64,000 bases of DNA from JBFLXB01 sp964570625 (GCA_964570625.1 CAZMYW010000029.1:1-64000), one strand, 5' to 3'; shown: positions 51,968 to 62,358, counted from the stretch's first letter. Translations and numbers: made by a program. The notes: generated by a model not told the origin, from the letters alone.

Positions 51968-52639
51968 CTACACCAGCACACCCTTTTCCAGCCGCCGCAC
52001 CACTTCAGCCCTCGCGGCCGCGCGCGGGTCGTGCGTGACCATCACAATCGTCTTTTGAAACTCCTTGTGAAGCCGATCCAGCAACGACAGGATCTCTTCG
52101 GCCGACTGCGCGTCGAGATCTCCGGTGGGTTCGTCGGCGACGATCACCGTCGGATCGGTCACGATCGCCCGGGCAATCGCCACGCGTTGTTCCTGTCCAC
52201 CGGAGAGCTGTCGCGGGTAGTGATCGGACCGATCAGCCAATCCCACCACCTTCAGGGCGGTGACTGCGTGCTCGCGACGATCCCGCCGCGACAAGTGCGT
52301 CAATGTCAGGGGCAACTCGACGTTCTCCAGCGCGGTGAGCACCGGAATGAGATGATAGAGCTGGAAGATGAAACCGACGTGGCGTGCCCGCCACGCGGTG
52401 AGCTCGCTCTCAGACAGCGTGGTGATCGCGGTACCGTCCACCACGACTCGGCCCGACGTGGGCCGATCGATTCCGGCGATCAGGTTGAGCAACGTGGTCT
52501 TGCCCGAGCCCGACGGTCCCATCAAGGCGAGAAACGCGCCTCGTGCGATCGTCATATCGATGCCATCGAGTACCTTCAGTTCGCCCCCACCGCGGCGAAA
52601 CGTTTTTTTCAGCCCTTCGACGACGATCAGTGTGTCCAC
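51968..52639 (-). CDS. LolD/MacB-type ABC transporter ATPase
   Basis: A 223-residue ATPase. Walker A is GPSGSGKTT, the Q-loop is FIFQLYHLIPVLTALENVELPL (a LolD/MacB hallmark), signature LSGGQEQRVAIARAI, Walker B VIVADEPTGDLD, switch VTHD. Relatives energise FtsX-like permeases that move lipoproteins or drugs. No such permease is next to it; the neighbours are a 77-residue unknown and addA. The GTG at 52639 is 8 bp past the previous stop. Confidence 0.9.
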   Translation of the reverse strand: MDTLIVVEGLKKTFRRGGGELKVLDGIDMTIARGAFLALMGPSGSGKTTLLNLIAGIDRPTSGRVVVDGTAITTLSESELTAWRARHVGFIFQLYHLIPVLTALENVELPLTLTHLSRRDRREHAVTALKVVGLADRSDHYPRQLSGGQEQRVAIARAIVTDPTVIVADEPTGDLDAQSAEEILSLLDRLHKEFQKTIVMVTHDPRAAARAEVVRRLEKGVLV

Positions 52640-52647
52640 TTCGGATC

Positions 52648-52881
52648 CTAACCCTGTTTGGCTTCTTTGTAGGCTTTCTTGATCATCGTACGCGTGACCC
52701 AGTCTTTTTGATCGACACCCTGCTCGCCGTAGATCTCGTCACCCACGATACGCACCCGCTCGGACAACTCGCCGGTCCTCCCCTTGCCCAGCAAACTCGT
52801 CATGAACCGCTCCTGTTGCGGCGGCGTGAGCGTTTTGTAGAGGCCGTCAAGATAGGTGTAGTCCTCACGTTTGATCAGCAC
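52648..52881 (-). CDS. Small protein of unknown function
   Basis: A 77-residue charged, helical protein (REDYTYLDGLYKTLTPPQQERFMTSLLGKG). The GTG start has GGAGGG 8 nt upstream. It is sandwiched between addA and the LolD-like ATPase, with gaps of 14 and 8 bp. No family is recognised; coding is supported by the Shine-Dalgarno site and tight packing. Confidence 0.6.
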   Translation of the reverse strand: MLIKREDYTYLDGLYKTLTPPQQERFMTSLLGKGRTGELSERVRIVGDEIYGEQGVDQKDWVTRTMIKKAYKEAKQG

Positions 52882-52895
52882 CGTGAGCCCTCCAA

Positions 52896-55800
52896 TCAGT
52901 CATGACCTTGCACGGACAAGTCGACTGCCACCGCCGGTCGCAGGAACAGGCACCGAAACGCGTGGACCTCTCGACCGAGCCCTTCACGCACGGCCCGGCT
53001 GTACACCTCTCCCTGAATCCGGTAGCGCTCGGCTGCCGCGGGAGCCGAGGCCGCATTCACCGCGTCGGTCTTGTAGTCCGCAACGTACAGGCGGCCGGCC
53101 CGTTCATAGATCAGATCGATCACGCCTTCCATGATGGCATCTTCCCACGGCATAATCAACGGGACCTCGCGGCCCAGAATCCGCGACGAGGCGAGTTCCT
53201 GATACAGGACGGATGAAAAAAATCGGGAGAGGACGGCACGCAGATCCTCGCCCGTCACCAGAGGATCGTCGTTGGCCTGAGTCGCAATCAAGGCGTCGAT
53301 CGCCTGGGGCCACCGCGCAATGTCCGAACCATAGTCCCAGTGCTGTAGGAAGGTGTGAACCAGCGTCCCGATCCGTTGCGCACGCGCCGCGCCATCGGAT
53401 CTCGATCCTCCTGTTCGCACCCGCCGCGCCGACCCGTTCCGGAGCGCGAGCCGGGTGTGCGTCAAAAATCTGGGCTGACCGGTAATCCGTTCCGCTCGGG
53501 CCATGCGGGTAGCCCACGACGCGGCAACGGTTTGTCGGTCCGTCCACCGAAGATCCACGGCCTGAAGAGGGACACCCGTCGCCCGCTCCGCTTCGGGCCC
53601 GACGATGTGCCAGTCGAAGACCGACGACGAGATCGCGCTCTCGGACGGCGGTTGCCCCCACACCGTGTTCATCGCCTCGGCGATCAGGGCCGCGGGGCCG
53701 TCGGTGGCAGGCCCGCGCCCGGTTTCCGCGCCTGACACCACCAACAGGTCCCGCGCCCGCGTCATGGCCACGTACAACAGCCGCCGACTCTCTGCCGCTT
53801 CCTTCCTGGCGCGCTGGTCCGTCAGATACACGCCGGCCAGCGACGACACGTCCCCAGCGCGGATACCGACCGCTCCACTGCTCCAGTGCTTGACCACCGT
53901 GGGTCGTTGTCCCTCCCGCCTTCGGCCGTGCGCGGCGGCGAGGACGACAATCGGGAATTCGAGGCCTTTGGCTTTGTGCACGCTGAGAACTTTCACCGCG
54001 TTCACCGCCTCGTCTACCAACGGGCTGTCCCCTTCTTCGATTTCGTCTCGCACTCGACGGTCCAGGCGCGCCACCAACGCGGTGAACGACAGACCATCGG
54101 CAGCCAGCTCCCGCGCGATCCGCTCCAACTTGTCCACGTTCGCCACGGCCTGATCGCCGGAGGGACCAGCGGCGGCCAACGCCTGGAGCGGGAACCGATC
54201 GAACACCGCGGTCACGGCCTCATCCACCGGCAGGCGCGGGATTTCTCGGGACAACGCCGCCAATTCCCGATACAGCTCCGCGGGTGCCCACGGCCCCGGC
54301 GGATGGTCGGTCTCTGCCACGCGGTAATCCAGCCAGCCGGCACGCGACAGATCGTACACCTCGCGATCGGTGACCGCCCCCAACGGAGAACGGAGCACAC
54401 CCACGAGCGCCACCGCGTCATACGGTGATGCCAGGACGCGCAAGACGTTGATCGCGTCGACGATCTCCTGCGCCGCGAAAAACCGCCGCTCGCCTTCGAC
54501 CACGTAGGGAATCCCCCGCTGACGCAGCGCCTCTAGGTACACGTGGACATCGGTCAGGGCCCGAAAGAGAATCGCCACGTCGCCCGCTTCGGCCCGCCTG
54601 ATACCGCCCTGCCGCGCCCGAACCTCCACGGTCCCGAACACCGACCGGACCAGCCACTGCGCCAGGCTCTCCGCTTCCGCCTCACGTCCGTCCGTCGCGT
54701 CGAACGTCCCGTCAGTCGAGCGCACGATCCGGACGATTGGCTTCACGCCTCCAGCGGCATCCTGCGGGGGGACGATCGACTCATAAGACGCCTGAAAGCC
54801 CGGCCGATAGGTCAACAATCGCCCACTCACGGCATTCACGGCATCCAGAATCGCCCCCCGGCTTCTGAAGTTCGTCGACAGGGTGCACTCCGCCCCGCCT
54901 TGCGCACGTACCGTGTGCGCAACGTCCTGATAGGCTTCCAGGTCCGCGCCGCGAAACCCGTAGATCGACTGTTTGGGATCGGCCACGATGAACAACTTGC
55001 CGGGGGCGAGGCGAACGGTCCGCCAGTCAGCGGCCGAGTCCCCCGACCTCTCGGCGAGAAAAAACAGGATCTCGTATTGCATCGGGTCGGTGTCCTGGCA
55101 CTCGTCGATCAGCAGAGCCCGGAAGCGCCGCTTGAGCGTTTCCCGAACTCCGGAATGATCGCGCACCAAGTCGCGGGCTCTGGCGAGAAGCCCATCGAAC
55201 GGGACCCAGCCCGCCCGGGCGAACGATGCCCGGCATTCGCGCACGAACGGCGCGAGGACTTCGCCGAACAACACGACCGCTTGACGATCGACGCCACTCA
55301 GGCTCCGGGCAAGCTTGATCAACTCTTTGGCTCGCTTCGCGTCGGCCTCGTCCCACCCCTGGGGCACCGACACGTCCTTGTCCACCTCTCCCGCATCGTC
55401 GACGGCGATGGCGCGCTCGTCGAGCACCGCTGCGAACACGCGTTCTGCTGCAGCCAGGCGCCGCGCAATCATGTGATGTGGTGGATTGCTCACCAGGAGC
55501 CCCCGCGCCTCATCACGAGCCGCCCCGAGCCACTCGTTCAGCTGGGGCGGAACAACCGCCAACTCATCGAGCGCCTGTAGTGGGATGAATTCGGCGCTCA
55601 ATCCCCCAGCCAGTTCGAACAGTTCCTCGAGCGTGACGCGCTCCAGCACCCGCCTCCAGAGCGCGGCGCGCGGGGCATCAGGGCCCAACTCACGCTGCAA
55701 CCACGCGTCCCACGTGGCGGCCACGTGATCCCGCCACGTCGCCTCCTCCGCTTCACGGAACCGTGGGTCCACGCCAGACTCGAGGGGAAACAGCCGCAAC

Positions 55801-56216
55801 AAGGTCGCCGCGAACGAATGGATCGTCCCGATGTGACTGCGATCAACCGCTTCAAGGGCCCCGCGGAGCCGTGCGCCGACCTCTCCCGTCGAGGTGCGTG
55901 TCCACGCCGTCAACGCCGCCACCGCCTCCAGCGTCTCTCCATTGTCCTCCGCCGGAGTCGGATCATGTGCCGCTCGTGCGAGCCCGTGGAGGCGTTCGCG
56001 AAATCTGACCACTAGTTCGGCCGCAGCTTTATTGGTAAAGGTCAATGCAACGATATCGGTCACCGGGATAGGATCGGGCTCGCGTACGACGAGGTGGACC
56101 AGGCGTTCCACCAGCAACGTGGTCTTCCCGGTTCCGGCTCCCGCGGTCACGACCACGTTCACGTCAAACGTCCGGATCGCGCGGTCACGCTCAATCGAAT
56201 CCGTAGGGGCCGTCAC
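52896..56216 (-). CDS. addA: UvrD-family helicase-nuclease AddA
   Basis: The 1106-residue helicase-nuclease subunit of an AddAB recombination enzyme that resects double-strand ends. Walker A is TAGAGTGKTTLL near residue 26, motif Ia is VALTFTNKAAAEL, motif II is LLIDECQDTDP, with later motifs YGFRGADLEAYQDV and LLYVAMTRARDLLVVSG. A RecB-type nuclease closes the protein (MEGVIDLIYE, VADYKTDAVN). GTG 56216 overlaps the addB stop by 4 bp. Order addB-addA is the usual one. Confidence 0.92.
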   Translation of the reverse strand: MTAPTDSIERDRAIRTFDVNVVVTAGAGTGKTTLLVERLVHLVVREPDPIPVTDIVALTFTNKAAAELVVRFRERLHGLARAAHDPTPAEDNGETLEAVAALTAWTRTSTGEVGARLRGALEAVDRSHIGTIHSFAATLLRLFPLESGVDPRFREAEEATWRDHVAATWDAWLQRELGPDAPRAALWRRVLERVTLEELFELAGGLSAEFIPLQALDELAVVPPQLNEWLGAARDEARGLLVSNPPHHMIARRLAAAERVFAAVLDERAIAVDDAGEVDKDVSVPQGWDEADAKRAKELIKLARSLSGVDRQAVVLFGEVLAPFVRECRASFARAGWVPFDGLLARARDLVRDHSGVRETLKRRFRALLIDECQDTDPMQYEILFFLAERSGDSAADWRTVRLAPGKLFIVADPKQSIYGFRGADLEAYQDVAHTVRAQGGAECTLSTNFRSRGAILDAVNAVSGRLLTYRPGFQASYESIVPPQDAAGGVKPIVRIVRSTDGTFDATDGREAEAESLAQWLVRSVFGTVEVRARQGGIRRAEAGDVAILFRALTDVHVYLEALRQRGIPYVVEGERRFFAAQEIVDAINVLRVLASPYDAVALVGVLRSPLGAVTDREVYDLSRAGWLDYRVAETDHPPGPWAPAELYRELAALSREIPRLPVDEAVTAVFDRFPLQALAAAGPSGDQAVANVDKLERIARELAADGLSFTALVARLDRRVRDEIEEGDSPLVDEAVNAVKVLSVHKAKGLEFPIVVLAAAHGRRREGQRPTVVKHWSSGAVGIRAGDVSSLAGVYLTDQRARKEAAESRRLLYVAMTRARDLLVVSGAETGRGPATDGPAALIAEAMNTVWGQPPSESAISSSVFDWHIVGPEAERATGVPLQAVDLRWTDRQTVAASWATRMARAERITGQPRFLTHTRLALRNGSARRVRTGGSRSDGAARAQRIGTLVHTFLQHWDYGSDIARWPQAIDALIATQANDDPLVTGEDLRAVLSRFFSSVLYQELASSRILGREVPLIMPWEDAIMEGVIDLIYERAGRLYVADYKTDAVNAASAPAAAERYRIQGEVYSRAVREGLGREVHAFRCLFLRPAVAVDLSVQGHD

Positions 56217-59200
56217 GGCATCCTCTTAGGCCCGCGCACCGGCGTTCGTCTGATCCCCGCCAACCGGGCGGCTCGGGGATCCCGCTCGGCCCGGACACGG
56301 GACAACGCGTGCCGCCGCCGGCACGCCGCCGCAACGTCGCACCGGCTGCAATAGGTGTCAGGAATCATCGGGAACAACCCGGCCTCGATCCCAGCAACCA
56401 GCGCCGACACCGTTCCTCGAATGCGCCCAGCGGTTTCCTCATCAGGTTCGTACGAGACGCGGTCGACCGCGCCGTCCCACGCCCGCGGCCGCACGGTGTA
56501 GACCGCAACTGCCGGGTCGACGCCCGCGGGCCCGCCGCCGCGCGTGGAGGCATACTGTTCCGCGAGTGCTGCGTACATCGGCGGCTGTAACGCCTGTGCG
56601 CGCAGGGCGGCCGCAACAAGGTCTCCGCGTCGCGTGCTCGATCGTGTCCACCTCAGCTTCCAGTCAATGACCCGCAGGCCCCCATCCGCGCCCACATCCA
56701 CGCGATCAAGGCGCCCCTGAATCGGACTGCCCCGCTCGCCGCCCAGCACACCTCGCAACGTGACTTCACTCTCAAGCGGCGAATACCCGGAGGCTGCCTG
56801 CTCGTTTCGGTCGTCCACCACGACGTCACCCAGCACGCGTCCGATCCGTTCACCGTCCAACTCCCACATCAGCGGATAGCCGATCCCGTTTCGCGTGGCG
56901 TACCGGTCGCACACCTCGCGCCACAAGGATTCGACCGGAAGCGCTCCGGGCCGAAACGCCCGCGCGAGCAGGTCGTGCGCGAGCGATCCCCAATCCCGCA
57001 CCGTCGGCCCCGCGTGCTGGTCCGCGTCCGCCGAAGCTGCCACCCCCAACACCCGGGTGATGAAGAACCGCCAAGGGCATTCCGAGTAGGTCTGAAGCCC
57101 CGTCGCCGAATAGCCGCGGGCGCGGGCTTCGGCGAGCCATTCCGTCAGCGGCCCCAGGTCGCCGTCGAACGGCGACAACGCCGACGCCCACACGTCAACG
57201 GCTCGACGAAACCGCCGCGCGCGAGCGAGAACCACCTCGGTCCGCTCGTCCGCGACGCGGACGACGTCCCCACCCAGAAGCGCGGCCAAGACCGTCGCCT
57301 CGCGAGGAGTGTAGCGATCGAGGCGATCGAACGGCGAAACGCGTGGCTTCTCTCGGGCCCGGCGTGGAACCTCGACGTGTACCACCTCATCCGCCTGCCC
57401 CCGCCAGGCCGCCAGATACCACGACGGGGGCAGCGGTCGGCCCGCGTCGTCCGCGCGCTGACTGGACAGCACCAGACGCTCGCGCCCCGCCTGGACGAGC
57501 GCAGCAAACAACAACCTCTCTTCGTCGTAGCCCGCGAGTTTCTCCGGGATCTTGCACCCCAGCGTCGTTTCGATCAGACGCCGTTCACGGTCGCGCAAAA
57601 ACGCATCCTCACGGATCACCCGCGGGAACACGGCGTCGTTGAGTCCCAACACGAACAGCACACGGAATCCCACACCGCGCGCCGCCGTGGCGTCGGCCAC
57701 CAGCACGCCCCGTGCGTGCCAGTCCGTGATCGGCAGCGTCGTGGCCTCGATTCGACGGCGCACGGATTCGATATAGGTCTGCCGCATGATCGCTGGTCGA
57801 AACCCGTCGAGCCGCACCGGATCACCCAGCGCCCCGATCAACGCCCGCGACACCGCGGCGTCGTCACTCGCCTCGTCTTCGTCGGCCTCGGCGGACTCCG
57901 AATCGGAAGACACACCGAACAGGAATCCGACCCGCTCGCGCCACGCGTCCGCGTGTGCGGCTCCTGAGGCGAGGTCCGGCACCGCAGCGCACGCGTCGCG
58001 TAGTTCGTGAACCAGGCGGAGCAACAATGCGGCCTGCGCGCCTCGCGTGTGCGCTCCTGCTTCGGCGGTCTGGGCCGGATCCGACAGCCCTGCCAGGCGC
58101 TCCCACGCCTCGTACCCGCGAATGACGCCGACGGAGCGCGCCAACTCGTCCCAGCACGCCGGGTTGACCTCGGCGCCGGGCACCAGACTCTCGACGCGAC
58201 ACCACGGTGAGGAAAGCAGATCGATCACGTCTTCACGCGTCGGGTCACCCTCCGCGATCCGCAACAGGCGCAAGACCGCCTGGACGAGCGGAAACCTTGA
58301 GAGGCCCCGCTCAGCACTGGTGACGAATGGCACGCCGTGCCGGGCGAACTCGCGCGCGACAATTTCGGCGTACGGATCGAGGCTTCGCGCTACTACACCG
58401 ATGTCCTCGAACGCGAACCCCTCGTCGTCGACCAGACGCAGGATGTCCTTCGCGCACGCGACGACTTCGTCGTTTGCACCGGAACAGGTGACCACCGTCA
58501 CCGCGCGCCGAGCGACCGGTCCGTCGAGGACCCTCAGCGGCCCCATAGTCAGCCCCAGCAGATATCGTTGCAGGAACCGATCGGCGAACGCCCAATCGGC
58601 ATCGCCGGGTACCGCCGGGAAATACACCGCGCCCTCGCCGCGCGCCGACACCGCGCGCAACACGTCATACTGCGCCTGCGTCAGGTCGTAGAATCCGTAG
58701 TAGGCAATGCTCCGCTGCGTCTTCAGATAGGTCGAGGTGACCGCCGCCTCGACCGCCGCGGTGTCCAGCTCGGTATAGTCGACCCATCCCGCGGATCCAG
58801 CGAAACCCAGCACGTCCCGGTACAACGTGGCAAGCGCCTCAAGCCTCCGTGTGTCCTCCGCGGGGAACACGCCTTCCGCGACTGCGTCGATGAACGCCTC
58901 GGGCGGAACCTTGGCGTCTTTGAGATCACGGAGCGTCTGCCAGAGCGCCGCGCAGCCGCCTCGGGTGGCGGCCACCCCTGCCAAGGGTCCGGGAGCCCCG
59001 CGATCGACCATCAGCCGCAGCAGCTCTTCGAAGGTGTGGTCGTCAATCAACGCGGGGATCGAGCGACCGGCAGCCTCTTCAACCAGACGACGAGACAATT
59101 GGTGAAACGTCAGGACCGACACGTTGAGGAACACCTGCCGACGTTCGCCGGCCAGGAGGGTGATCACTCGCCGCCTCAGGGATTTCGACGGGACGACCAC

Positions 59201-59302
59201 GAGCAGGGGCGCAAAAGGGTCCCCAGCCTTCGCGGCAATCAGGTCATCGGCCAGGGCTTGTTCGAGATGGGGATGAAACGGTCCACTGACAACGGTCAAC
59301 AC
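56213..59302 (-). CDS. addB: AddB-like nuclease subunit with iron-sulfur staple
   Basis: A 1029-residue AddB-like protein. The N-terminus has a helicase-like fold (LLVVVPSKSLRRRVITLL) without Walker A, so it is inactive as a motor. The C-terminal RecB-type nuclease has LDRVDVG...LRVIDWK. The four cysteines of the 4Fe-4S staple are present: Cys in YSECPWRFF, then CSRCDVAAAC. GTG 59302 is the start. With AddA it should make a dual-nuclease enzyme that responds to Chi. Confidence 0.88.
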   Translation of the reverse strand: MLTVVSGPFHPHLEQALADDLIAAKAGDPFAPLLVVVPSKSLRRRVITLLAGERRQVFLNVSVLTFHQLSRRLVEEAAGRSIPALIDDHTFEELLRLMVDRGAPGPLAGVAATRGGCAALWQTLRDLKDAKVPPEAFIDAVAEGVFPAEDTRRLEALATLYRDVLGFAGSAGWVDYTELDTAAVEAAVTSTYLKTQRSIAYYGFYDLTQAQYDVLRAVSARGEGAVYFPAVPGDADWAFADRFLQRYLLGLTMGPLRVLDGPVARRAVTVVTCSGANDEVVACAKDILRLVDDEGFAFEDIGVVARSLDPYAEIVAREFARHGVPFVTSAERGLSRFPLVQAVLRLLRIAEGDPTREDVIDLLSSPWCRVESLVPGAEVNPACWDELARSVGVIRGYEAWERLAGLSDPAQTAEAGAHTRGAQAALLLRLVHELRDACAAVPDLASGAAHADAWRERVGFLFGVSSDSESAEADEDEASDDAAVSRALIGALGDPVRLDGFRPAIMRQTYIESVRRRIEATTLPITDWHARGVLVADATAARGVGFRVLFVLGLNDAVFPRVIREDAFLRDRERRLIETTLGCKIPEKLAGYDEERLLFAALVQAGRERLVLSSQRADDAGRPLPPSWYLAAWRGQADEVVHVEVPRRAREKPRVSPFDRLDRYTPREATVLAALLGGDVVRVADERTEVVLARARRFRRAVDVWASALSPFDGDLGPLTEWLAEARARGYSATGLQTYSECPWRFFITRVLGVAASADADQHAGPTVRDWGSLAHDLLARAFRPGALPVESLWREVCDRYATRNGIGYPLMWELDGERIGRVLGDVVVDDRNEQAASGYSPLESEVTLRGVLGGERGSPIQGRLDRVDVGADGGLRVIDWKLRWTRSSTRRGDLVAAALRAQALQPPMYAALAEQYASTRGGGPAGVDPAVAVYTVRPRAWDGAVDRVSYEPDEETAGRIRGTVSALVAGIEAGLFPMIPDTYCSRCDVAAACRRRHALSRVRAERDPRAARLAGIRRTPVRGPKRMP

Positions 59303-59354
59303 GACGCGCCCCGCGGGTCAGGCGGCCACGCTTACGGGACCAGGCCCGCAGGCG

Positions 59355-60008
59355 TTAGGAAGCCGACTGTTCGACCGCCGAAGGAATCGGCTCGGACACG
59401 CCGGCAACCACGGCGTCCGATTCATCCGGGTCTGGCGACGGAACGTCTTCCGACCCGGATTCCACCGACGCGTCGGTCGCGCGGGCGATCTCGGCAAAGT
59501 CCCGCAGGGTCGGGAGATCCGACAGGTCCTTCAACCCGAACGCGTGGAAAAATTCTTTGGTCGTGCCGAACATCATGGGCCGACCCGGAAGATCCTTACG
59601 CCCCACGATTTTGACCAGCCGCCGATCCATCAGCGTCTTGACCACGCCCGCCACGTCCACGCCGCGGATGGACTCGATCTCCGGTCGGGTCAACGGCTGC
59701 TTGTACGCGATGATGGCGAGCGTCTCCAGCGCGGGCTTGGAGAGTCGCGGCGGCGATTTGGCGACCGCCAGCTTGCGAAGCCACGGCGCGGCTTCGGTCA
59801 CGGTCGCCAGTTGATACCCGCCTGCGACCTCGACCACGGTCAGCCCGCGGCCGGCGTGGCGGTACTCATCGCGCAACTCGTCCATGCAGGCGGCGATACG
59901 CGTCCCCTCCACGCCGTCGAACACGTCGCACAACCGGTTCAAGGAGAGCGGCTCGCCAGCCACGAACAGCACCGCTTCCAGAATCGGTTTCAATTCACGG
60001 TCATCCAT
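59355..60008 (-). CDS. scpB: Segregation and condensation protein ScpB
   Basis: ScpB, 217 residues, is the winged-helix kleisin partner in the SMC-ScpA-ScpB condensin. Family marks are LKPILEAVLFVAGEPLSL, LSKPALETLAIIAYKQPLTRPEIESIRGVDVAG and GRKDLPGRPMMFGTTKEFFHAFGL. An acidic, Ser-rich tail of about 45 residues follows. It overlaps scpA by 8 bp. Confidence 0.95.
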   Translation of the reverse strand: MDDRELKPILEAVLFVAGEPLSLNRLCDVFDGVEGTRIAACMDELRDEYRHAGRGLTVVEVAGGYQLATVTEAAPWLRKLAVAKSPPRLSKPALETLAIIAYKQPLTRPEIESIRGVDVAGVVKTLMDRRLVKIVGRKDLPGRPMMFGTTKEFFHAFGLKDLSDLPTLRDFAEIARATDASVESGSEDVPSPDPDESDAVVAGVSEPIPSAVEQSAS

Positions 60009-60804
60009 CCTGCGCCTCGTTGGGCTGGTCTCCGTTGTCGCCTACGCCGGTCGCGACGGGATCGACCCGGACGACCCAGATCTCTGCGCTCGGAGCGCCC
60101 TGTCGGAGACCGAGCACGTGCATCTTGACCAACTCCAGCAGCGCGAGGAACGTGACGATCACCGCCACGCGGGTCTCCGCGCTGCCGAACAACTCGTCGA
60201 ACCGGAGGCGCGCCCCGTCGGCCAGCGCGTCGAACCGCTCGATGATCGCGGTCATCCGATCGCGGACCGTGAGCGAATCGACCGTCAATTCCATCATCGC
60301 CTGGTCGGGTGTCCGGTCCAACACCTCGCGCAACGCGGTCATGAGGTCGAAGACCGACAGCTCGCCCAACTCGTACTCCTCGATTTCCTGCAGCGTCGGG
60401 GTCGGCTCGCGACGAAACACGTCGCGCCACACGCTTTCGCGCTCCTCCAGCGCCTCCGCAGCACCCTTAAAGCGCTGATACTCGACCAGGCGTCTGACTA
60501 ATTCTTCCCTGGGATCTTCTTCCTGCTCCGAAGATTCCGGCTGTTCTTCCCGCGGGAGCAACATCCGGGACTTGATCTGCACCAACGTCGCCGCCATGAC
60601 CAAAAACTCCCCGGCGATCGACAGGTTCAACTCTTTCATCAAGTCCAGGTATTCGAGATATTGCCGGGTGACCAGCGCGATCGGAATATCGTAGATATCG
60701 ACTCGATGCTCTCGGATGAGGTGCAACAGCAGGTCGAGCGGCCCCTCGAACACCGGGAGCTTGACCTGGTAGGCGACGGAAGCTTCTTCGGGTTGGTCCG
60801 GCAT
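60001..60804 (-). CDS. scpA: Segregation and condensation protein ScpA
   Basis: ScpA, 267 residues, is the kleisin that closes the SMC ring. The N-terminal domain has FEGPLDLLLHLIREHRVDIYDIPIALVTRQYLEYL and FLVMAATLVQIKSRMLLP. The C-terminal winged helix (VIVTFLALLELVKMHVL) is intact. It has an acidic linker. smc itself is not in the window. Confidence 0.95.
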   Translation of the reverse strand: MPDQPEEASVAYQVKLPVFEGPLDLLLHLIREHRVDIYDIPIALVTRQYLEYLDLMKELNLSIAGEFLVMAATLVQIKSRMLLPREEQPESSEQEEDPREELVRRLVEYQRFKGAAEALEERESVWRDVFRREPTPTLQEIEEYELGELSVFDLMTALREVLDRTPDQAMMELTVDSLTVRDRMTAIIERFDALADGARLRFDELFGSAETRVAVIVTFLALLELVKMHVLGLRQGAPSAEIWVVRVDPVATGVGDNGDQPNEAQDG

Positions 60805-60927
60805 GCGGGTATCGATCGTAGAACTCCGGTCCGAGGTGAATTGCGCCGGACCTTATCAGCTTTGAGGCAACGAGGTCAAGGGCCGCGCCCGCGGCGGGCC
60901 CGCGCGTGATGTCGGATTCGGATGGGG

Positions 60928-62358
60928 TTAGAGCGAGAGGCCGGTTCTGAAGACGGCCGTCTTGATCTGGGTCATGGCGTCCATGGCGTATTTGACGCCT
61001 TCGCGGCCCAGACCCGAGTCCTTCGTGCCGCCGTACGGCGTGTGATCCACGCGGAACGTCGGATAGTCGTTGATGATCACTCCACCCACGTCGAGGCGGT
61101 CGATCGCCTCGAAGACCCGTCGGAGATCGTGGGTAAAGACCCCGGCTTGCAGGCCGTAGCGCGAATCGTTGACCGCAACGAGCGCGTCGTCGAACGATCG
61201 ATACGGCGCCAAAGTCACCACCGGCCCGAACACCTCTTCGCAGCTCACCGCCATTTCTGGCCGGGTGTTCGCCAGAACGATGGGAGCGATCACATTGTCC
61301 TTGCGGCTCATCGACCGTAGCGCCTGAGCGCCGCCCGCCACGGCCTCCGATGTCCAGCGCTCGACTCGATCCGCCGCCGCTCGGTCGATCAACGGCCCCA
61401 CCACGGTCTTGGCATCCAGCGGATCGCCCACCGGCAACCCATCAACCTCCGCCAAAAACTGCTCGACGAACCGCTCGTACACGGCCTCGTGGACGAGGAT
61501 GCGCTGCACCGAGATGCAGATCTGGCCCGCGTAGGCGAACGCGCCCACGGCAAGCCGCTTCGCCACCCACGGCAGGTCCGCGTCCATATGCACCACCGCA
61601 GCCGCGTTGCCCCCCAACTCGAGCAACACCCCCTTCTTCCCCGAGTTCGCTTTCAAGTGCCACCCGACCTTGGCGCTGCCGGTAAACGTGATGAATTGAA
61701 TGCGCGGGTCCCCGACCAGGCCTTCCGCGATCGGAATATCGCACGGCAGAATATTCACCACCCCGGGCGGCACACCCGCTTCTAACAGGATCCGACCGAG
61801 CCGCAGCGCGGTCAGGGGAGCTTGCGGCGGCGGTTTGAGGACCATGGTATTGCCTGAGGCCAGGCACGGCGCGATTTTGTGCGCGACAAGATTCAAGGGG
61901 AAGTTGAACGGCGCGAACGCGGCGACGGGCCCGAGCGGCACGCGTTTGGTCATCGCCACGTACCCCTCCCCGCTCGGCGTGGAATCCGCGGGAATCCATT
62001 CGCCGCCCAGCCGCTGGGCCTCTACCGACGCGACGGTGAACGTCGCGACCGCCCGATCCACTTCGCTGTTCGCGTATTGAATCGGCTTGCCCGCTTCAGA
62101 AGCAATCAGTCTTGCGACGTCGGCTTTCTGCGCGGCCAGGCCGGCGGCGGTGTTGGAGAGCCAGGCGGCTCGCTGATGCCGTGGCGTCGTCCGTGTGGCG
62201 CGAAACGCGCGCTCAGCCGCAGCGATCGCCTGGTCGAGATGGGCATGTTCGGCCTGACACACCTCGGCAATGACGGCCCCGGTGTAGGGATTGCGAACCG
62301 GAGTGGCGGTTGCGCTGGTGACCCACCGGCCATCAAGCAACAACGGCGTGACGTCCAT
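60928..62358 (-). CDS. NAD(P)-dependent aldehyde dehydrogenase
   Basis: A 476-residue ALDH. The catalytic Cys281 is in FAYAGQICISVQR and the base Glu247 in LLELGGNAA; the nucleotide-binding region reads FTGSAKVGWHL. APFNFPLNLVAHKIAPCLASGNTMVLKP is typical of the GAPN/lactaldehyde or phosphonoacetaldehyde branch. The substrate is uncertain; non-phosphorylating glyceraldehyde-3-phosphate dehydrogenase and lactaldehyde dehydrogenase are both options. It stands alone between scpA and the DUF3501 gene. Confidence 0.9.
   Translation of the reverse strand: MDVTPLLLDGRWVTSATATPVRNPYTGAVIAEVCQAEHAHLDQAIAAAERAFRATRTTPRHQRAAWLSNTAAGLAAQKADVARLIASEAGKPIQYANSEVDRAVATFTVASVEAQRLGGEWIPADSTPSGEGYVAMTKRVPLGPVAAFAPFNFPLNLVAHKIAPCLASGNTMVLKPPPQAPLTALRLGRILLEAGVPPGVVNILPCDIPIAEGLVGDPRIQFITFTGSAKVGWHLKANSGKKGVLLELGGNAAAVVHMDADLPWVAKRLAVGAFAYAGQICISVQRILVHEAVYERFVEQFLAEVDGLPVGDPLDAKTVVGPLIDRAAADRVERWTSEAVAGGAQALRSMSRKDNVIAPIVLANTRPEMAVSCEEVFGPVVTLAPYRSFDDALVAVNDSRYGLQAGVFTHDLRRVFEAIDRLDVGGVIINDYPTFRVDHTPYGGTKDSGLGREGVKYAMDAMTQIKTAVFRTGLSL

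Noticed and set aside
60870..60910. GC-rich inverted stretch between scpA and the aldehyde dehydrogenase gene
   Set aside because: It is imperfect and has no T-run, and may be base-composition noise.
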